From positions 1 to 47,214 of the forward strand of contig QANT01002899.1 in NCBI GenBank assembly GCA_003254885.1: DNA of 47,214 nt. Reading direction: 5' to 3'. Position numbers and translations under genes: made by a program. The DNA comes from Purshia tridentata. Lineage: Eukaryota; Streptophyta; Magnoliopsida; Rosales; Rosaceae. Shown here one piece after another: positions 10,828 through 21,736 of this stretch (within the stretch, counting starts at the first letter, position 1; each line of letters opens with the position of its first letter). The notes beneath the pieces were generated by a model. That model was given only the letters and a program-made list of their open reading frames with translations, was not told the DNA's origin and did not search any database.

Positions 10828-11808
10828 CTGGATGTGGATTGGGTGATTGTTTTATTTATATTATCAGTTACAGTTTGTTTTTTATTATAAAACTTCAGTT
10901 CTTGTTTTATAATTTGGGGACATTTGATTAGACTTAATGATTTCTAAAGAAGTTTTCCAGATGGATTTTAAAAGCAGATTTTTATATAGAGTTTTCAATG
11001 AATTTTATAAAATGTTTTAAAGCTAGGGGAATCTCAAAGAGTGACAGTGAGGTGTTGAGAAACTTTGAATTTAAAGGTTTAGGCGAGAATTGATTACTAG
11101 GGGTTTGAATAACAAAGGTCATTTGAGATTTAAGGGTAAGTAAAAGGTTTCAGAGTATTAGTGGTTTTAATTGAGGATTTAGTGTGTTCTAAAGGTTGTT
11201 TGAGGATTCTAAGTTATGGAAGGATTTAGTTGGATCCCAAGTAAGGATTTGGTGGATTGTTCTAGGTGATATTTCAGTTAGAGGTTAAATTGAGGATATT
11301 TAAGGATTAAGGGTCACAAAGGATTTGATCGGTTTAGAGGAATTGGTGATCAGGTTAAGGTTCATGATTTGTGATTTGTGGTTTGACTGTGCTTGAGGCA
11401 TTAAGATGGATTGTGAATTGATTATTTTACTGAATTATTAAGTTGAGGTTTACAGTAGTATCACTCATACGAGCTTTAGTGAGCTTACCGGGTTTGTGTG
11501 TAAACCCGGTGCACCTGTGGTTGGGTGCAGGGTTTGGTTTTGCAGGTTGAGCAAGCTGAGGAGGCAGTGGAGAGAAGACTAGGCAGTGGGACCAGCAGTG
11601 TTTTCAGAAAGTTATTTTACACCTTGCTTTTATGTAAAAGGTTTACAGCGTGGTTCTTATAAGTGTGCTTTGTAACTTACAGTTGTTTTAAATAAATTAT
11701 TTTATATTCATGGCTTACAGTTTCAGAAAAAGGGCCCACAGCTTCAGGAAACAGTTTCAGTTTTCAGGTTCAGTTGGTGTTCACGTGCCCGAGGGTCGGG
11801 GCGTGACA

Positions 11809-12613
11809 AGGTGGTGGAGTGTTTTTGTTTTTATTTGTTAGTTTTGTTAATGCCTTAATTATACATTTGTGCCCTTAGTTTTATTAAGTTATTTGGACAA
11901 ACAAATAATTGGTGAAACTTGTAACACTAAATTCCTCTGTTGGCTTCATAATAGTAAAGACGTGTACAAGTGTATGCATGGGTTGCCGTAGCAGTCTTCT
12001 TCAGTTTGAATGGTGTTTGCGGCACAGGATGCAACTTTGTATGTGTCTTGCGTTGAAAAACATAGGATCAAGAATGGGTTCACAAAGTTAGATCTATGAT
12101 TACAATGAAATTCGGAGTTACTTACTAATTTGCCCCTTATCAGTTCTCATGGTTACTTCTGCCGTAACTCAGATGTCACGAACATTAACTATATGATGCA
12201 ACATTCGCATTTGCCAATTGAGACATTGGTCCCATTATGCTCTGTAAATGAAGCGTGAGTTACAGAGCATAATGAAATATGCATCTCAACATGTTGGCCG
12301 TGACGTGTCTACGTATTGGACATATGCACATTATGATTTTATGAATTTGGCGTCAACTGACATCATCATGATCCCAATTGAATTGGGTTATGTGTGTACT
12401 TACACATCCGCACTAACTGCTGCAGTAGTCACCCTTCAATTGACTTGACAGCAATCTGCATTCTTTAAAGCGAGTAATTAAAAATGGTTTAATGGTTGAC
12501 AACAAAATGGTGGATGGCCTAAATATCTCAATATCTCTTCGTCTAATGAGCTTATCATTTCTCTAAACCCTTTTCTAGTCAACTTGTGTTTACTAACCAG
12601 CCTATTAGAGAGC
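11809..12613. other. Spacer upstream of accessory ORF; nothing coding seen
   Basis: DNA-transposon-derived spacer starting with the TSD of the second solo LTR. Apart from the perfect hairpin at 12233-12274 I see no domain, RNA gene or clear promoter. Confidence 0.4.
12233..12274. other. Perfect 15 bp inverted repeat
   Basis: cattatgctctgtaa (12233-12247) and its exact reverse complement ttacagagcataatg (12260-12274) flank a 12-nt loop. It lies about 340 bp before the accessory ORF at 12614. The role is unknown; it may be the remnant of a small foldback element. Confidence 0.8.
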
Positions 12614-13072
12614 ATGGCTGACTCCCTTTACCCATCTCCTCCCCAATGCCCCTTGAGCCCTCAACCCCCCTCCAACCCGCAATCCCCATCCGGCAACTTG
12701 CTTCCATTGTGGGATGAACCATCTCATTCCCACCGAGGCACGCCCCAGTCAGCTGGTTCATTCAACCATGTGTTCCTCATTGATGAAAGCTCGGATGAAG
12801 ACGTAGCACTAGGTCAGGGTGATCGCGTGAACGATGAGGTCGTATGGTACCAAGACAGGGCTACGTGTTGGAGTGGTCAGGCGGCTGCGCTCGAACGTGA
12901 GCTTGAGGAAATTCATGCCACAATAGATGCAATCACTACTAGGACACAACATCACGATGTGGAGTGCAATAGGGTTTTCATGCGGTATTTCGATCTGGGA
13001 CGTGTGCTGCACAATGCTAGAAAGCGACAACAGACGTGCGAAAAAGTTGCTGTTTCAGACTTCCAGCAATAG
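12614..13072 (+). CDS. Transposon accessory protein, coiled-coil-like, unknown function
   Basis: I chose the ATG at 12614 (MADSLYPSPP); the frame is open 30 bases further upstream. The product is about 152 residues. The first ~55 residues are rich in Pro and Ser and presumably disordered, followed by an acidic patch (IDESSDEDVA) and, from about residue 75, a charged, probably helical segment beginning VVWYQDRATCWSGQAAALER. This last segment resembles KWYLERTTYWSTRVGQLELD in the ORF at 21737-22101, so the two are likely paralogues with a shared acidic-linker plus W-Y-x-x-R-x-T-x-W-S architecture. I recognise no named domain. It lies in the same DNA-transposon landscape and strand as the MULE transposase, which suggests an element-encoded accessory role, but this is inference. 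It is the least damaged coding frame in the region. Confidence 0.5.
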   Translation: MADSLYPSPPQCPLSPQPPSNPQSPSGNLLPLWDEPSHSHRGTPQSAGSFNHVFLIDESSDEDVALGQGDRVNDEVVWYQDRATCWSGQAAALERELEEIHATIDAITTRTQHHDVECNRVFMRYFDLGRVLHNARKRQQTCEKVAVSDFQQ

Positions 13073-13970
13073 TTGCAGTGTAAGGCCTTGCTGGATGGCG
13101 AGTTTTAGCGCAGGTTCACACTGTTCAGGTAAGTAAGGACGGACCCAATGCATGTACTGTATATTTTTTGTCAACATTTGAAAATTTAAAGCCTTTTCGA
13201 AATGTGATTATTTGTAAATTAAGTCCAATTCAGTTGATATGTGAAATAATGCAGCAGTGTTTATTATCTTCACATGTGGGATGTTTCCCGTTCCATCGTG
13301 TATGGATTATGTGAAGGCTGTGCACCCCGAGGCGGGGCATTTGTTGGATGCCACTGCCGAAAGAATGGTGGAAGGGGACCGCGGGCCTCCGGCGGGAATG
13401 TGATCCTCAGCTTTGTGGTCAATGATCTGGTGCATCTGTGCCCACGTGCCCCAGATGATACCTTTTGTGACCGTCTTGCAAGTGAACGTTGTATATTGTG
13501 TTTGTATGTAGTACATTATTTTTTCAGTTGTATGTAAGCCTAGTATGGATACTCAATGAAGGGATTTGTGTATGCCAGATGATACCTTTTGTGACCGTCT
13601 TGCAAGTGAACGTTGTATATTGTGTTTGTATGTAGTACATTATTTTTTCAGTTGTATGTAAGCCTAGTATGGATACTCAATGAAGGGATTTGGTTGCAGG
13701 TTTTCTTAATTTAATATTTTGCCAACTGTACGGGCACCTAGTAGGGGCCTCGATGAACGGCTTTGGTTGAACGTTTTCTTTGTCACAGAGATGGGGACAT
13801 TTTGAGTTGTTATTAAGATGTGGACATTTTTTATTTGAACAAGTACATCACATGCATGCCATATAACTTGTCAGTAACCAGACATTCTTGTGATACCAAA
13901 TTGTTATGCTTATTATGAACACCGTTAAACAAACAAATGAAATTTATTTTGGCCAACTAATGGACAATTA
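13073..13970. other. Spacer between accessory ORF and LTR element
   Basis: Contains the 118 bp exact tandem duplication listed separately and two GTGGACA-like motifs (about 13795 and 13835). It ends with AATTA (13966-13970), the left target-site duplication of the following LTR element. No coding sequence is supported. Confidence 0.5.
13451..13692. repeat. Exact 118 bp direct duplication
   Basis: Bases 13451-13568 and 13575-13692 read as identical, separated by 6 bases (period 124). A weak third copy of the last part (cctagtaggggcctcgatga...) occurs at about 13736-13775. Identity without a mismatch suggests a recent duplication or an assembly artefact. Confidence 0.9.
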
Positions 13971-14451
13971 TGATGTAGAGTAGCTGGCCGTGAGGTTCGA
14001 AGAGCAATTGGTGCGCCGAAAGTCACGAAAAGGCAAAAACTGAATTTTACTGTTCATTTGGAGGGGATTTTGAGTCCGAATATGGTTGATTTATATATCA
14101 AATTGAAGGGAATTGCGCGACGATTACAACTCACTGCTAATGCCGTGACTAATAGGCTATTTCGGCCATCTGAGGTCGTTTAGGGCCTCAAAACTGCGTT
14201 TTAAGTTTTGAAGTATTTTATTTATTTCCGTCTTTATTTTATTTGGGTTCCTTTTGGCCCATGGGTTTTATTTATGTGGTCGTTTTGACCTAGGGTTTCC
14301 AGAAACATATTTAAGGATTTTCTAAAGTTGTTTTGGTACTTTTTGATAATATTTCAATAAACTTGAGTTTTCTCATCTTTTCTGGTGGATTCCATAATTT
14401 TATCTTTGTGAGGATTACGCTGGTAATTCCTTTGTTATTTCCGCTGCGTCA
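13971..14451 (+). repeat. 5' LTR
   Basis: Starts TGATGTAGAGTAGC and ends GCTGCGTCA. A plausible TATA-like stretch (tttatatatc) is at about 14090 and a polyadenylation-type hexamer (aataaa) at about 14357. Partner of the LTR at 18767-19241. Confidence 0.95.
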
Positions 14452-14453
14452 GG

Positions 14454-14465
14454 TGGTATCAGAGC
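14454..14465 (+). other. Primer-binding site (initiator Met tRNA)
   Basis: TGGTATCAGAGC, complementary to the 3' end of initiator methionine tRNA, two bases after the 5' LTR. This is the usual reverse-transcription primer site of plant Ty3/gypsy elements. Confidence 0.95.
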
Positions 14466-14502
14466 CAGGTTTTCCCATTCTTGTTATTGCCGTTCTTATT
14501 CC

Positions 14503-15663
14503 ATGGGAGACGAACAGCAGGACGCAGTTACATGGGCAGATTTGGACGCTCAGAATGAGAAGATTGATGCCTTTACAGCCAGTTTGGGAGAGATTCGAAC
14601 CTTATTGTTGGAGGGTTGTGGCAGAACTCCACCTCAAAATAGGCAGGACAGAGGAAGAGGAGGACAATTGCCTCGTGATGAGGATTCTGAGTCAGAAGAG
14701 GAGTTGGATGAACCCAACCAACTTAACAATCGGCGATCCCGGCATCATCCCCAGAATTATGATGATTTTCGTTTGAAGGCTGATATTCCATGTTTTTCGG
14801 GTCACCTAAACATAGAAGACTTCCTAGATTGGTTGGTTGAAGTGGAGAGATTTTTCGAGATCATGGAAATTCCAGAAACGAAGATGGTGAAGATGACGGA
14901 GTTCCGACTAAAGAGCAGTGCAGCAGTTTGGTGCGATCAGCTGCAGAAAATTCGCCAAAGACAGGGCAAGCAGCCAGTTAGGACTTGGCGCAGGATGAAG
15001 TAGTTGATGATGGAGAGATTCTTGCCTGCAGATTATGAGCAGCACCTATATCGCATGTACATTAATTGTGTGCAAGCAAACTGGACAGTGACAGATTACA
15101 CCGATGAGTTTTTGCGACTAACTGAGCGAACTGAAATTGGAGAGACGGATAACCAACAAGTCGCCAGGTATGTTAGTGGGCTGAAACACTCCATTTAGGA
15201 GAAGATAGGGTTACAGACCATGTGGAGTGTGCAAGAAGCTACTAATTTGGCGTTAAAGGCTGAGCTTTTTGAGCGTGAGAATCGACCTATTCCCTATCAC
15301 CGGGGCAACATAGAGTCATCTAGTTCAGCTCCTAGTTTCGATACGGATAAAGAGAAGATCGTATAGCAAAATAAATCAGCAAATTTCCCTTACAGAGGGT
15401 AGGGTGAAGGAAGCAGCAGAAATTATGAGAAAAACCAGAATTGAAATCAGAAGCCTAACCCTTATGCCAAACCAACCTCTAACATCTGTTATAGATGTGG
15501 CAAACCGAGTCATAGGTTGAATGTATGCCCAGAACGAAAGCAAGTGAATTTAGTAGAGGTTGACCAGGCTGAAGAGGAAGAACCTGAAGATGACTATGAG
15601 GACTATGAAGGAGTTGAGTTCACTAGTGAAGAGGGAAAGGAGATAGTGAACTTAGTGTTGCAG
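14503..15663 (+). pseudogene. gag: gag with zinc knuckle, multiple stops
   Basis: Gag forms the virus-like particle and packages element RNA. ATG at 14503 ([11 protein letters not shown]). The N-terminal part is acidic; the retrotransposon gag core starts near residue 95 ([20 protein letters not shown]) and includes [20 protein letters not shown] and the conserved RFLPADYEQHLYRMY. A CCHC zinc knuckle, CYRCGKPSHRLNVC, lies near 15490-15530, followed by a very acidic linker (EEEEPEDDYEDYEG). In-frame stops are TAG at 15001, 15196, 15364 and 15400, and TGA at 15442. The gag and pol domains appear to share one frame. The TAGs fall where related elements commonly have Gln, consistent with C-to-T change at CAG. 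Confidence 0.9.
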
Positions 15664-18600
15664 CGAATCCTCCTAGCTCCAAAGGAGGAGGGGTAGTGGA
15701 ATAGTATTTTCCGATCACGTTGTTCCATCAATGACAAAGTGTGCAACATGATTGTGGATAATGACAGCTGTGAGAATTTCGTAGCGAAAAAAATTGTGGA
15801 GCATCTACAGTTGTCAACCGAACTCCATAGTGCACCTTATTCCCTTGGTTGGGTGAAGAAGGGCCCAACGGCTCGAATCACGGAGACATGCAAAGTACCA
15901 CTCTCCATAGGTAAGCATTATAAAGACGAGGTACTATGTGATGTTATAGATATGGATGTCTGCCATATTCTGTTAGGTGTCCATGGCAGTTTGATGTGAT
16001 GTGACGCATAGAGGGCGAGACAACGTGATGTTGTTTAAATGGAATTCGTTTAAAATTACTATGGCTCCTACCACACCATCCAGTCGATCTCCAACCAGCA
16101 GCTTCTTGGCTTTGACAAACAGTGAGTATGACATGGAGGAGGCTATCAAAAAGTCTGAAGTTGTGTACCCAGTGGTGGTGAAAGGGCTGTTGGTAGTAGA
16201 TAAAGCAAAAGTCGAAATTCCCCATGAGGTACAGAAAATATTATCAGGATTTTGAGAGATAATTGCAGACGAGTTACCTAATGAACTGCCACCGATGAGA
16301 AACATACAACACCATATTGACCTGGTCTCAGGGGTGCAGTTACCAAACCTTCCACATTACCGGATGAGCTCGAAGGAGAATGAAATTCTAAGGGAGCAGA
16401 TCGAAGACTTACTGAAAAGAGGTTTTATTCGTGAGAGCGTGAGCCCTTGTGCAGTTCTGGTCCTTTTAGTCCCGAAGAAAGGCAACTCTTGGGGTATGTG
16501 TGTGGACAGTCAGGCGATTAACAAGATAACCATCAACTATCGGATCCCTATACCTCGATTAGAGGATATGCTTGATGAGTTGACAGGTTCAAATTTGTTC
16601 TCAAAAATAGACCTTCAGAGTGGCTATCATCAGATTCGAATCAAGCCGGGCGACGAATGGAAAACAGCTTTTAAAAGTAAGGACAAGCTATTTGAGTGGC
16701 TCGTTATGCCTTTTGGACTGTCCAATGCACCTAGCACCTTTATGCAGCTTATGAATCAGGTCCTTCGTTCCTTTATTGGCTCTTTTGTGGTGGTTAATTT
16801 TGATGATATATTGATTTATAGCAGGACCAAAGAGGAACATTTAATACACTTGAGATAGGTTTTAACTGTCTTGAAGGACAACAAGCTTTTTGTCAATATG
16901 AATAAGTGCACATTCTGTACCAGCAAATTAATATTTCTGGGTTTTGTGGTGGGTGAAGACGGCATTCAAGTTTATGAGGAAAAAGTGCGAGCAATTAGGG
17001 ATTGGCCAACCCCACAGACAGTTAGTGAAGTGAGGAGTTTTCATGGTTTAGCCACTTTTTATCGCCGATTTGTTCGGAATTTCAGTACCATCACAGCACC
17101 GATTACTGAGTGTTAGCCCTTCCGAATTTTGAGAAAATATTCGAGGTCAAATGTGATGCTAGTGGAGTGGGAGTGGGTGCCGTGCTTTCCTAATAGAAGA
17201 AACCAGTGGCATTTTTCAGTGAAAAACTGAGCGAAGCCCGCCAAAAAGGGAGCACCTATGATTAAGAGTTCTATGCAATGGTTAGGGCTTTGAAACAATG
17301 GGAGCACTATCTAATTCAGAGGGAGTTTGTTCTCTACACAGACTACCAAGCTTTGAAGTTTATTAATAGTTAGAAGCATGTTAATAAGATGCATGTCCGG
17401 TGGGTAACTTTCCTTCAGAAGTTCCCATTCATGATCAAGCATAAATCGGGCAACCTCAATCGAGTAGCAGATGCTTTGAGTAGAAGGGCTACCTTACTAA
17501 TCACACTAGCCCAAGAGATCGTGGGTTTTGAATTTTTAAAGGAGTTGTATGAGACAGATGAGAATTTCAAGGAAATCTAGGGCAAGTGCATAGACAAGTA
17601 GCTGGTTGCAGATTTCTTTGTCAAAGAGGGGTATCTATTTAAAGGCAATCGGTTGTGCATTCCTAGCACATCCTTGAGAGAGAAGCTGATCCGAGACTTA
17701 CATGGAGGGGGCCTAAGCGGACACTTGGGCCAAGACAAAACGATATCCAGTTTGGAGGAGCGTTATTACTGGCTGCAGCTTAAGAGGGATGTGGGAAACA
17801 TCGTGCAGAAGTGCTATGTGTGCCAGGTATCTAAGGGTCAATCCCAAAACACTGGTCTTTACATGCCTCTACCTGTTCCAGTTGATATTTGGCAGGACCT
17901 TTCTATGGATTTTGTGCTGGGATTACCCTGAACACAGAGGGGAGTGGACTCTGTTTTTGTTGTGGTTGACAGGTTCTCCAAGATGTCCCATTTCATAGCT
18001 TGCAGGAAGACTTCAGATGCTTCCAACATTGCCAAACTATTTTTCAGGGAGGTAGTGCATCTGCATGGAGCGCCCAAAACCATCACCTCAAATCGGGACA
18101 CAAAATTCCTCAGCCATTTTTGGATTACTTTGTGGCGAATGTTCGGAACAGTGTTGAATCGAAGTACCACAGCGCACCCACAGACTGATGGGCAAACTGA
18201 AGTCACAAACAGAACCTTGGGAAATATGATACGAAGTGTGTGTGGCGAGAAACCAAAACAATGGGATTATGCCTTGCCCCAGGTGGAGTTCGCATACAAC
18301 AGCGCCGTGCATAGTGCAACAGGAAAGTCCCCATTCTCCATAGTTTACACTTCTCCTCCTAACCATGTAGTTGATTTAGTGAAGCTTCCCAAGGAGCTAG
18401 GTGTGAGTGTAACTGCTGAACAGATGGCTGAAGATGTCTTAGCAGTGAAAGAACAAGTTCGAGTAAAGCTAGAAAAAACCAATGCAAAGAACAAAGCTGC
18501 AGCTGACAAGCTGAGGAAGATTACGTGATGGTGTTTTTGCGAAGAGACAGGTTTCCCGTTGGCACTTACAACAAGTTGAAGCCGAGGAAGTACGGGCCAT

Positions 18601-18779
18601 ACAGGGTGCTCAAGCGAATCAATGACAATGCCTATGTTATCGAACTACCCGAATCAATAGGTATCTCTAACACCTTCAATGTTGCAGACCTTCACGAGTT
18701 CCGAGATGATGTGGCCATCTATCCTGAAGATAACTCAGGGTCGAATTCTTTCGAAGTGGAGGAGACTGATGTAGAGTAG
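15664..18779 (+). pseudogene. pol: pol: protease, RT, RNase H, integrase; degenerate
   Basis: Pol copies element RNA to DNA and integrates it. Protease: near 15750, where D-S/T-G is expected, the sequence reads D-N-D. RT: 16300-16860 with [33 protein letters not shown] and NFDDILIYS; the usual aromatic before FDD is Asn. RNase H: 17130-17480 with KCDASGVGVGAVL. Integrase: HHCC finger (17690-17830, C-Y-V-C-Q pair), first Asp in MDFVLG; the second motif reads SNRDTKF instead of SDRD, and the Glu is in TDGQTE. The C-terminal part ends FNVADLHEF. Damage: frameshifts near 15977, 15998 and 18515; a deletion at about 17116 between RT and RNase H; stops at 15694, 16253, 16856, 17191, 17194, 17263, 17371, 17578, 17599 and 17929. 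The final stop (18777-18779) is 13 nt inside the 3' LTR. Not functional. Confidence 0.93.
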
Positions 18780-19241
18780 CTGGTCGTGAGGTTCGAAGAG
18801 CAGTTGGCACGCCGAAACTCACGAAAAGGCAAAAACTGAATTTTACTGTTCATTTGGAAGGGTTTTTTAGTCCAAATATGGTCGATTTATATATGAAATC
18901 GAAGGGAATCACGCGACGATTGCAACTCACAATTGTGACTAATAGGCTTTTTCAGCCATTCGAGGTTGTTTAGGGCCTCAAAACTGTGTTTTAAGTTTTG
19001 AAGTATTTTATTTATTTTCGTCTTTATTTTATTTGGGTTCTTTTTGGCCCATGGGCTTTATTTATATGGCCGTTTTGACCTAGGGTTTCCAGAAACATAT
19101 TTAAGGATTTTCTAAAGTTGTTTTGGTACTTTTTGATAATATTTCAATAAACTTGAGTTTTCTCGTCTTTTCTGGTGGATTCCAGAATTTTATCTTTGCT
19201 AGGATTACGCTGGTAATTCCTTTGTTATTTCCGCTATGTCA
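18767..19241 (+). repeat. 3' LTR
   Basis: Starts TGATGTAGAGTAGC and ends GCTATGTCA; followed by the AATTA duplication. It lacks about 6 bases relative to the 5' LTR near 18930. Most differences from the 5' LTR are transitions. The preceding polypurine tract is weak (gaagtggaggagac). Confidence 0.95.
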
Positions 19242-19591
19242 AATTACCAGCCATGCTATGGACACAGCTTCGCCAAGCTGTCTCTACATGTGTGGATTTT
19301 CTCAAGTGCTGCTTTTTTTTGGGAGACCGGGTATGTGTGTTGATAATAGGGATTATTGCTTTATACTATTGTGTGTCCAATAAATATGAAATGGTTCAGT
19401 TGTTGGTTTCCATGTGTCAGGTTGACCAATAATTATTTCCATAGACAAACAGTAGACCAACAATGAACAAATAGTTGACAACTCTATAGTGTGCACATGG
19501 GTTGTGTTGACCACCCACTCTTATAACAATTTTGACTAGGCACTAAGAAGTCCACTGACCAATAAGGGAATCTCTACTACTTTCCCTATAA

Positions 19592-19620
19592 TTGAATATA
19601 GGGTGCTGTCCCTATAAAGC
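19592..19620 (+). promoter_or_regulatory. Possible TATA box before accessory ORF
   Basis: CCTATAAAGCC at about 19610-19620 lies 57 bases before the ATG at 19677. Spacing and sequence fit a plant TATA element, but there is no independent support for transcription. Confidence 0.3.
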
Positions 19621-19676
19621 CATGGTCCTGCATTATGCCCATCAACTATATTGTTTACCTTGGTATTCTGAAAGAA

Positions 19677-20017
19677 TGGAGTCCTCCTCCTCAGCCACTA
19701 CCGGTTCACCACCCGACCCTTGCAAGTGTCATCCCAGCGACCCAACCGCCCCACTATGTGACTACTGCTTAAGGCAAAAGGTGCACAGTCTGGATTGGAC
19801 ATTCTGCATGAGTCTGGCACTCCTGGGGTTGGCGAATCACCCAAACATGTGCCACCAGTGGATAAACCACATCCTGTCATCGAAGAAGCCCAAAGAACCT
19901 ATGCCGTGCCCTTTCAAGCCTCCAAAAGAACTTCCTTGTGACGAATGCGAGTTAGGGCAGCAGTTGGATGATTGGGAGAAAGAGCGTGTAGAGGAGGAGG
20001 ATTTTCCCCCCTCATAA
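19677..20017 (+). CDS. Cys-rich accessory protein of unknown function
   Basis: The second in-frame ATG (MESSSSATTGSP) is preferred over an upstream one at 19592 because it follows a TATA-like sequence and starts a typical low-complexity leader. The product is about 113 residues. It contains repeated cysteine pairs: CKC, CDYC and CDEC, with additional Cys in WTFC, NMC and PMPC, followed by an acidic tail (EKERVEEEDFPPS). The spacing suggests a small zinc-binding or disulfide-bonded fold, but I recognise no named family. It lies on the same strand as the two paralogous accessory ORFs and between them in the same transposon landscape. The frame is intact from ATG to stop. It could be an element-encoded accessory factor; that is inference from position only. 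Confidence 0.45.
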
Positions 20018-21118
20018 GTCTAGCTGGTCTGACTGAAGAAGGCTCACCGTGCATGGCTGAGCCTTGTTATTGTTGTTGCTGTTGTTGTTGTTGTTGTAGT
20101 TGTTCTATGCATGAGTGCATGTCATAGTTTGGGGTTGTTGACGGTAGGGCGATGTGATCTATGTATTCACGTATGTAGTCATAGTGGGTGTCAAATAAAA
20201 TGTCATAAGGTGTTCAATATTGTGTAAAATAGTTTGCTTTTGCTAATGTAATTTACCTCCCAGTATCTGGATGGTTAAATTGCGTAGGTTTTCGTTGCCC
20301 ATAACCTTGGCTAATGGGTATCTCCATCCCATACCCAAATTCTCCAGATCATTTAAACAAATTACTTCATTTATTGACGTTGTCAAGTTCATCCGAGCAT
20401 TATGCGGACAGAGCTTGGACAGGCAAAAGCCAGAAGGCGAACATAGACAGGACTCCGAGCATGTGTGCTTCGCATGTCGAAGCTGTCTACCCTCTGTCCA
20501 TTACTTGTCCAATGTATGCCACCATTACATAAGAATGCATAGAATGACATCAATAGTTAAATTTATGGGTAGGGTGTGAAAACGGTGGCCAAGTGTTGTG
20601 TGTGTAATGGTGTGTTAAGTTTACAGACCTTCTATATACCCACACCCAACGTGTCTTAATTACAAACAATTTGATATGATTTTTCAAATGTCTAACAAAT
20701 AGATTTATAGTAAAGGCACATAGAAAATGAAAGATTAAAAAATTGGTACTACATTGAAATGCAATCCTAGTGTGTACAAATTGTATATAAATATATTGTT
20801 TCATTTGTATTCAAATATAAAAGAAAAGTCTTATATTATCCCTGTGTATATATATGATTTTCAGGTGTCGTTACCATTAGTCTATTTGGAATGCCCCTCG
20901 CCCCATTTCCAAGTGAGTATACTCTGTTTGGGCAGGGTGTTTCCAACAAACCCGAAAAGTATTTACGCATTAAACGGCAACTGGACATTGTCATTACATT
21001 GCCACAACAATCCGTATGTCTATAAAGAGGTTGCCCGATTTTAAAAATTGCACTATAGCAAACAAATGGGAGATAGAGTATAGACAACGTGTAGACAAAA
21101 CCTATGGTAATCAGCGTG
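20018..21118. other. Spacer; GTT microsatellite and GTGGACA foldback
   Basis: Contains an imperfect GTT repeat (about 20067-20105) and an inverted arrangement of ggacag/ctgtcc motifs at about 20408-20512. No supported coding sequence; two overlapping short open frames at 20271-20579 cross the foldback. Confidence 0.45.
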
Positions 21119-21121
21119 ATT

Positions 21122-21440
21122 TTTATTTTGGCTTTTTTACACAAACACCACCTAGACTGTAGGAGGTGTGCTCCCGTACCATCAAAACTTTTTTATTTAC
21201 TATTTAGCATCAATATGGCACCTCCAGTCAATATTTTGTTAAATCATCAACTTTTTTCTCAAACTTTCTAATTTGCCCTTAAAAATTAATTTTTTTCCTT
21301 GTTATACTTGAGGGCAAATTAGGAAGTTTGAAAAAAAAATTGATGATTTAACAAAAAAATTGACTGAAGGTGCCACATTAGCACATATTGATAACTTCAA
21401 GTGGTATTTGGGTAAAAAAACACTTTTATTTTTGTAATTA
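21122..21440. repeat. Foldback (MITE-like) element
   Basis: A long imperfect inverted repeat. The strongest part pairs 21210-21280 (atatggcacctccagtcaat ... gccctt) with 21309-21379 (gggcaaattaggaag ... ggtgccacat). Weaker complementarity extends outward to cttttttacacaaacaccacc on the left and ggtatttgggtaaaaaaac on the right. The loop is about 28 nt of AT-rich sequence. No ORF, which fits a non-autonomous DNA element. Confidence 0.7.
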
Positions 21441-21736
21441 CAATACAGATTAAGTAATGCCTTGTCCAAACTGAACACCATCAAGTACTCAACTTAATTG
21501 GGCATTGAGTTCTGTGATGCACCTCCACTTGCTCATTTATAGAAGCGCTAGTTAATATGAAACTCAATGTATCCACTTACCTCCATAACCCAACTACCTC
21601 CACTTAATTGCCCATTGATGGCAGCTCAGTATTAATATGAAACATCCTATGTATTCCCCTCAAATATCTGAAGTTGCAAGTAGGTGAAACCAATTTCACG
21701 TCCAACTAGACCAAACATCGTTGAGCTCCTAATCCT

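Larger units (their letters stand above)
8826..11808 (+). mobile_element. Solo LTR, family A copy 2
   Basis: Begins TGTAACACCCCG and ends CGGGGCGTGACA, with a perfect 5 bp target-site duplication AGGTG at 8821-8825 and 11809-11813. It aligns with copy 1 along its whole length in the same orientation, with scattered substitutions and small indels. It lacks PBS and internal domains, so it is a second independent solo LTR and not the partner LTR of one element. The CpG-rich leader lies at about 9210-9560. Confidence 0.95.
13971..19241 (+). mobile_element. Complete Ty3/gypsy LTR retrotransposon, chromovirus-like, mutated
   Basis: Full-length 5.27 kb element with LTRs of 481 and 475 bp, a perfect target-site duplication AATTA (13966-13970 and 19242-19246), a Met-i PBS and gag-protease-RT-RNase H-integrase order. 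The two LTRs differ at about 30 positions by eye plus a few indels, so the insertion is old. The pol frame ends inside the 3' LTR, which together with the TGATG LTR start recalls the CRM lineage; Galadriel-like elements are an alternative. No chromodomain could be recognised. Numerous stops, frameshifts and at least one internal deletion make it non-autonomous. Confidence 0.95.

Noticed and set aside
4984..11808. One full LTR element with the two ~3 kb repeats as its 5' and 3' LTRs
   Set aside because: Each repeat has its own target-site duplication (CCTAT/CCTGT and AGGTG), and the 909 bp between them has no PBS, gag, pol or polypurine tract.
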